Assembly (NCBI GenBank): GCA_030426085.1
Contig: JAUHYW010000010.1
Span: forward strand, 62,001 to 126,000
Source of the DNA: a bacterium
Lineage (GTDB): Bacteria; Myxococcota_A; Bradymonadia; UBA7976; UBA1532
DNA: 64,000 nucleotides
Direction: 5' to 3'
The translations under genes and the position numbers were made by a program. Below the pieces are notes generated by a model that worked only from the letters and a program-made list of their open reading frames with translations, had not been told where the DNA came from and did not search any database. This document shows, in pieces, positions 62,845 through 64,000 of the stretch. Numbering within the stretch: the stretch's first letter is position 1; every line of letters starts with the position of its first letter.

Positions 62845-63692
62845 TGACCGGTATCAACCGTGTTCGACAGCTCGACGCGCGCACCTTCCGCCGACGGTAC
62901 TTCCGGCCGAAGCGGCCCGTCCTCGTGCGCGGGGGAGCGTCCGGGTGGCCCGCGATGGAGTCGTGGTCCTTCGCCCGGCTTCGCGACATGGCGCCCGAAG
63001 CCGAGGTCCTCACCGAGCGGGGCAATGTGCTCCAGGGCGAGACCGATATGGCCCTGCGGCCCTTGCGGCGATATATCGACGCGCTGATCGCGGGTGAACT
63101 CGACAACACGCCGGCCGACCAGCGGGAGTACCTGTCGCTACTCGATGTCTTCGGCCTGCTGCCGCAGCTCAGGCGCGATGTCGACTTCTCGTTGATCGAG
63201 TCGGTGACGATGCGGCAGCAGATCTTCGGCTGGCTCGGGCCGGGCGGCACGCTGACGGGCTATCACATCGACTGGATCGACAATACCCTGGCCCAGATCC
63301 GGGGGCGCAAGTCGGTCGATCTCGTCGCGCCGGAGCAGTCGGCGGGCATGTATCCGACCCGGCGCTTCTCGTATCGGGGCACTCTCAGCGCCATCGAGCC
63401 TGATGAATGGGATCCCGTTCGGCATCCGCGCTTCACCGAGGTGACCCCCCTGCGGGTCGAGCTCGAGCCGGGCGACCTGCTCTACATCCCGCTCGGGTGG
63501 TGGCACCGCGTCCGCGCGCTGGAGCCTTCGCTGAGCGTCAACGCGTTCGGCCACGATCTGCGCGGCCTGCTCCGACACCAGATCCCCTGGCTCATCCGCC
63601 GCCAGATGCATTGGGCGGGGCTATACCGCCGGGCATCGTGCACCTGTCACCACTTCGAAGACGGCCGCCGCATGGAGCGCACCCCGTATTGA
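62844..63692 (+). CDS. Cupin_8/JmjC-like Fe(II)/2OG oxygenase
   Basis: 282 residues. The iron triad is visible: His141 and Asp143 in GYHIDW and His221 in PLGWWHRV; GRKSVDLVAP supplies the 2-oxoglutarate-binding Lys156. RPVLVRGGASGWPA at the N-terminus is the usual cupin_8 opening. Family members hydroxylate proteins, tRNA or small molecules, so a metabolite in this cluster is a fair guess. The C-terminus has CTCHH and a basic tail. Starts on the SDR stop and ends 55 bp before the PLP decarboxylase gene. Confidence 0.83.
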   Translation: MTGINRVRQLDARTFRRRYFRPKRPVLVRGGASGWPAMESWSFARLRDMAPEAEVLTERGNVLQGETDMALRPLRRYIDALIAGELDNTPADQREYLSLLDVFGLLPQLRRDVDFSLIESVTMRQQIFGWLGPGGTLTGYHIDWIDNTLAQIRGRKSVDLVAPEQSAGMYPTRRFSYRGTLSAIEPDEWDPVRHPRFTEVTPLRVELEPGDLLYIPLGWWHRVRALEPSLSVNAFGHDLRGLLRHQIPWLIRRQMHWAGLYRRASCTCHHFEDGRRMERTPY

Positions 63693-63747
63693 GTATGTAC
63701 GCCCGCCCTACGAACGCCAGCGCCGGGCGATCGACGCTGTCTCGTCG

Positions 63748-64000
63748 ATGAGCGATTCGGGTGGCGCCTCGGGGCGCTCGCCGCGCGCCGACGCCGCGGA
63801 TCCGCTCTCGCCCGATCCGACTCGATTCTCGGTCCGACGCAGCGGCGGACGGCTGACGCTCGACGGCGTCGACCTCGCCGAGCTCGCCTCCGACCTGGGC
63901 ACGCCGACCTATGTCTACGCGATACGACAGGTGTGCGCCCGCTACCGCGCCTTCCGTGGTGCCTTTACCGGGGTTCCGCTCACGGTGGCCTACGCGGTCA
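63748..64000 (+). CDS. LysA-like PLP decarboxylase, 5' part only
   Basis: 84 residues before the window edge. After a ~24-residue polar leader, LAELASDLGTPTYVYAIRQVCARYRAF and the terminal TVAYAV lead to the position where fold-type III decarboxylases have the PLP Lys (AVKAN), which is just past the edge. Related to diaminopimelate and ornithine/arginine decarboxylases, a family that includes ACP-linked amino-acid decarboxylases such as BtrK. It indicates that an amino acid is decarboxylated in the pathway. ATG 63748 is the first start after the oxygenase stop. Confidence 0.7.
   Translation, partial: MSDSGGASGRSPRADAADPLSPDPTRFSVRRSGGRLTLDGVDLAELASDLGTPTYVYAIRQVCARYRAFRGAFTGVPLTVAYAV

Overview
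High-GC (about 70% by eye) bacterial chromosome segment, fully gene-packed on both strands, with many 4-nt GTGA/ATGA gene overlaps, GTG starts and a large share of lipoproteins whose anchors run into Asp/Ala/Gly-rich or (Gly-Glu)n linkers. That lipoprotein style, plus collagen-like, PPC-domain and Cys-rich exported proteins, suggests a myxobacterium-like predatory lineage (Myxococcota or a neighbour); this is an inference from style, not from a marker gene. No rRNA, IS element, prophage or CRISPR array is visible; one tRNA-Leu(CAA) is present.

Layout. 1-2060: a truncated Cu/Zn-efflux-type permease and an AlkB alkane hydroxylase. 2330-5061: a coupled trio (YdcF-like membrane protein, minimal zincin, dCMP-deaminase-like enzyme) divergent from a YchJ protein; then a spacer with a perfect 24-bp inverted repeat. 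5411-7544: a PiT-like permease, CbiX-type chelatase and a membrane-anchored protein behind a PHO-box-like repeat. 7682-11996: FadL-type porin, lipoproteins and a collagen-like protein. 12179-14281: a sodium/solute symporter, followed by a ~42.3-bp phased tandem repeat array between convergent genes.

14950-25123 is a Ter (tellurite-type) stress-response locus. One arm has TerD, a CaCA exchanger, TerZ-like, TerA-like, a TerD-trypsin fusion and a coiled-coil/FGE-fold protein. The other, divergent arm encodes PRTase-TRSP, a HAD phosphatase and StiP. Good sigma-70 candidates face both ways at 21825-21935. 25332-52686 is mixed: histidine phosphatase, large ATPase/TPR regulator, exported transglutaminase-elicitor protein with PPC domains, UvrD-like helicase, DUF3050 protein, acyl-CoA ligase, PfkB kinase, Hsdl2-like SDR, two divergent (GE)n lipoproteins, an AI-2E family permease, glycosidase, NAPE-PLD-like hydrolase, small beta-barrels and a GST.

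52746-64000 is the most interesting part. After tRNA-Leu and an AAA ATPase lies a tightly coupled operon that runs off the window: haem-oxygenase-like di-iron oxidase, atypical SDR, PhyH dioxygenase, class III aminotransferase, AXE1-type esterase, D-2-hydroxyacid dehydrogenase, a P1B-like ATPase without the CPC motif, a second SDR, a JmjC/cupin oxygenase and a LysA-like PLP decarboxylase (partial). This looks like a pathway for a small, oxidised, amino-acid-derived metabolite that uses three non-haem iron oxygenases and no NRPS/PKS genes in view. Its product is not identifiable from the sequence.
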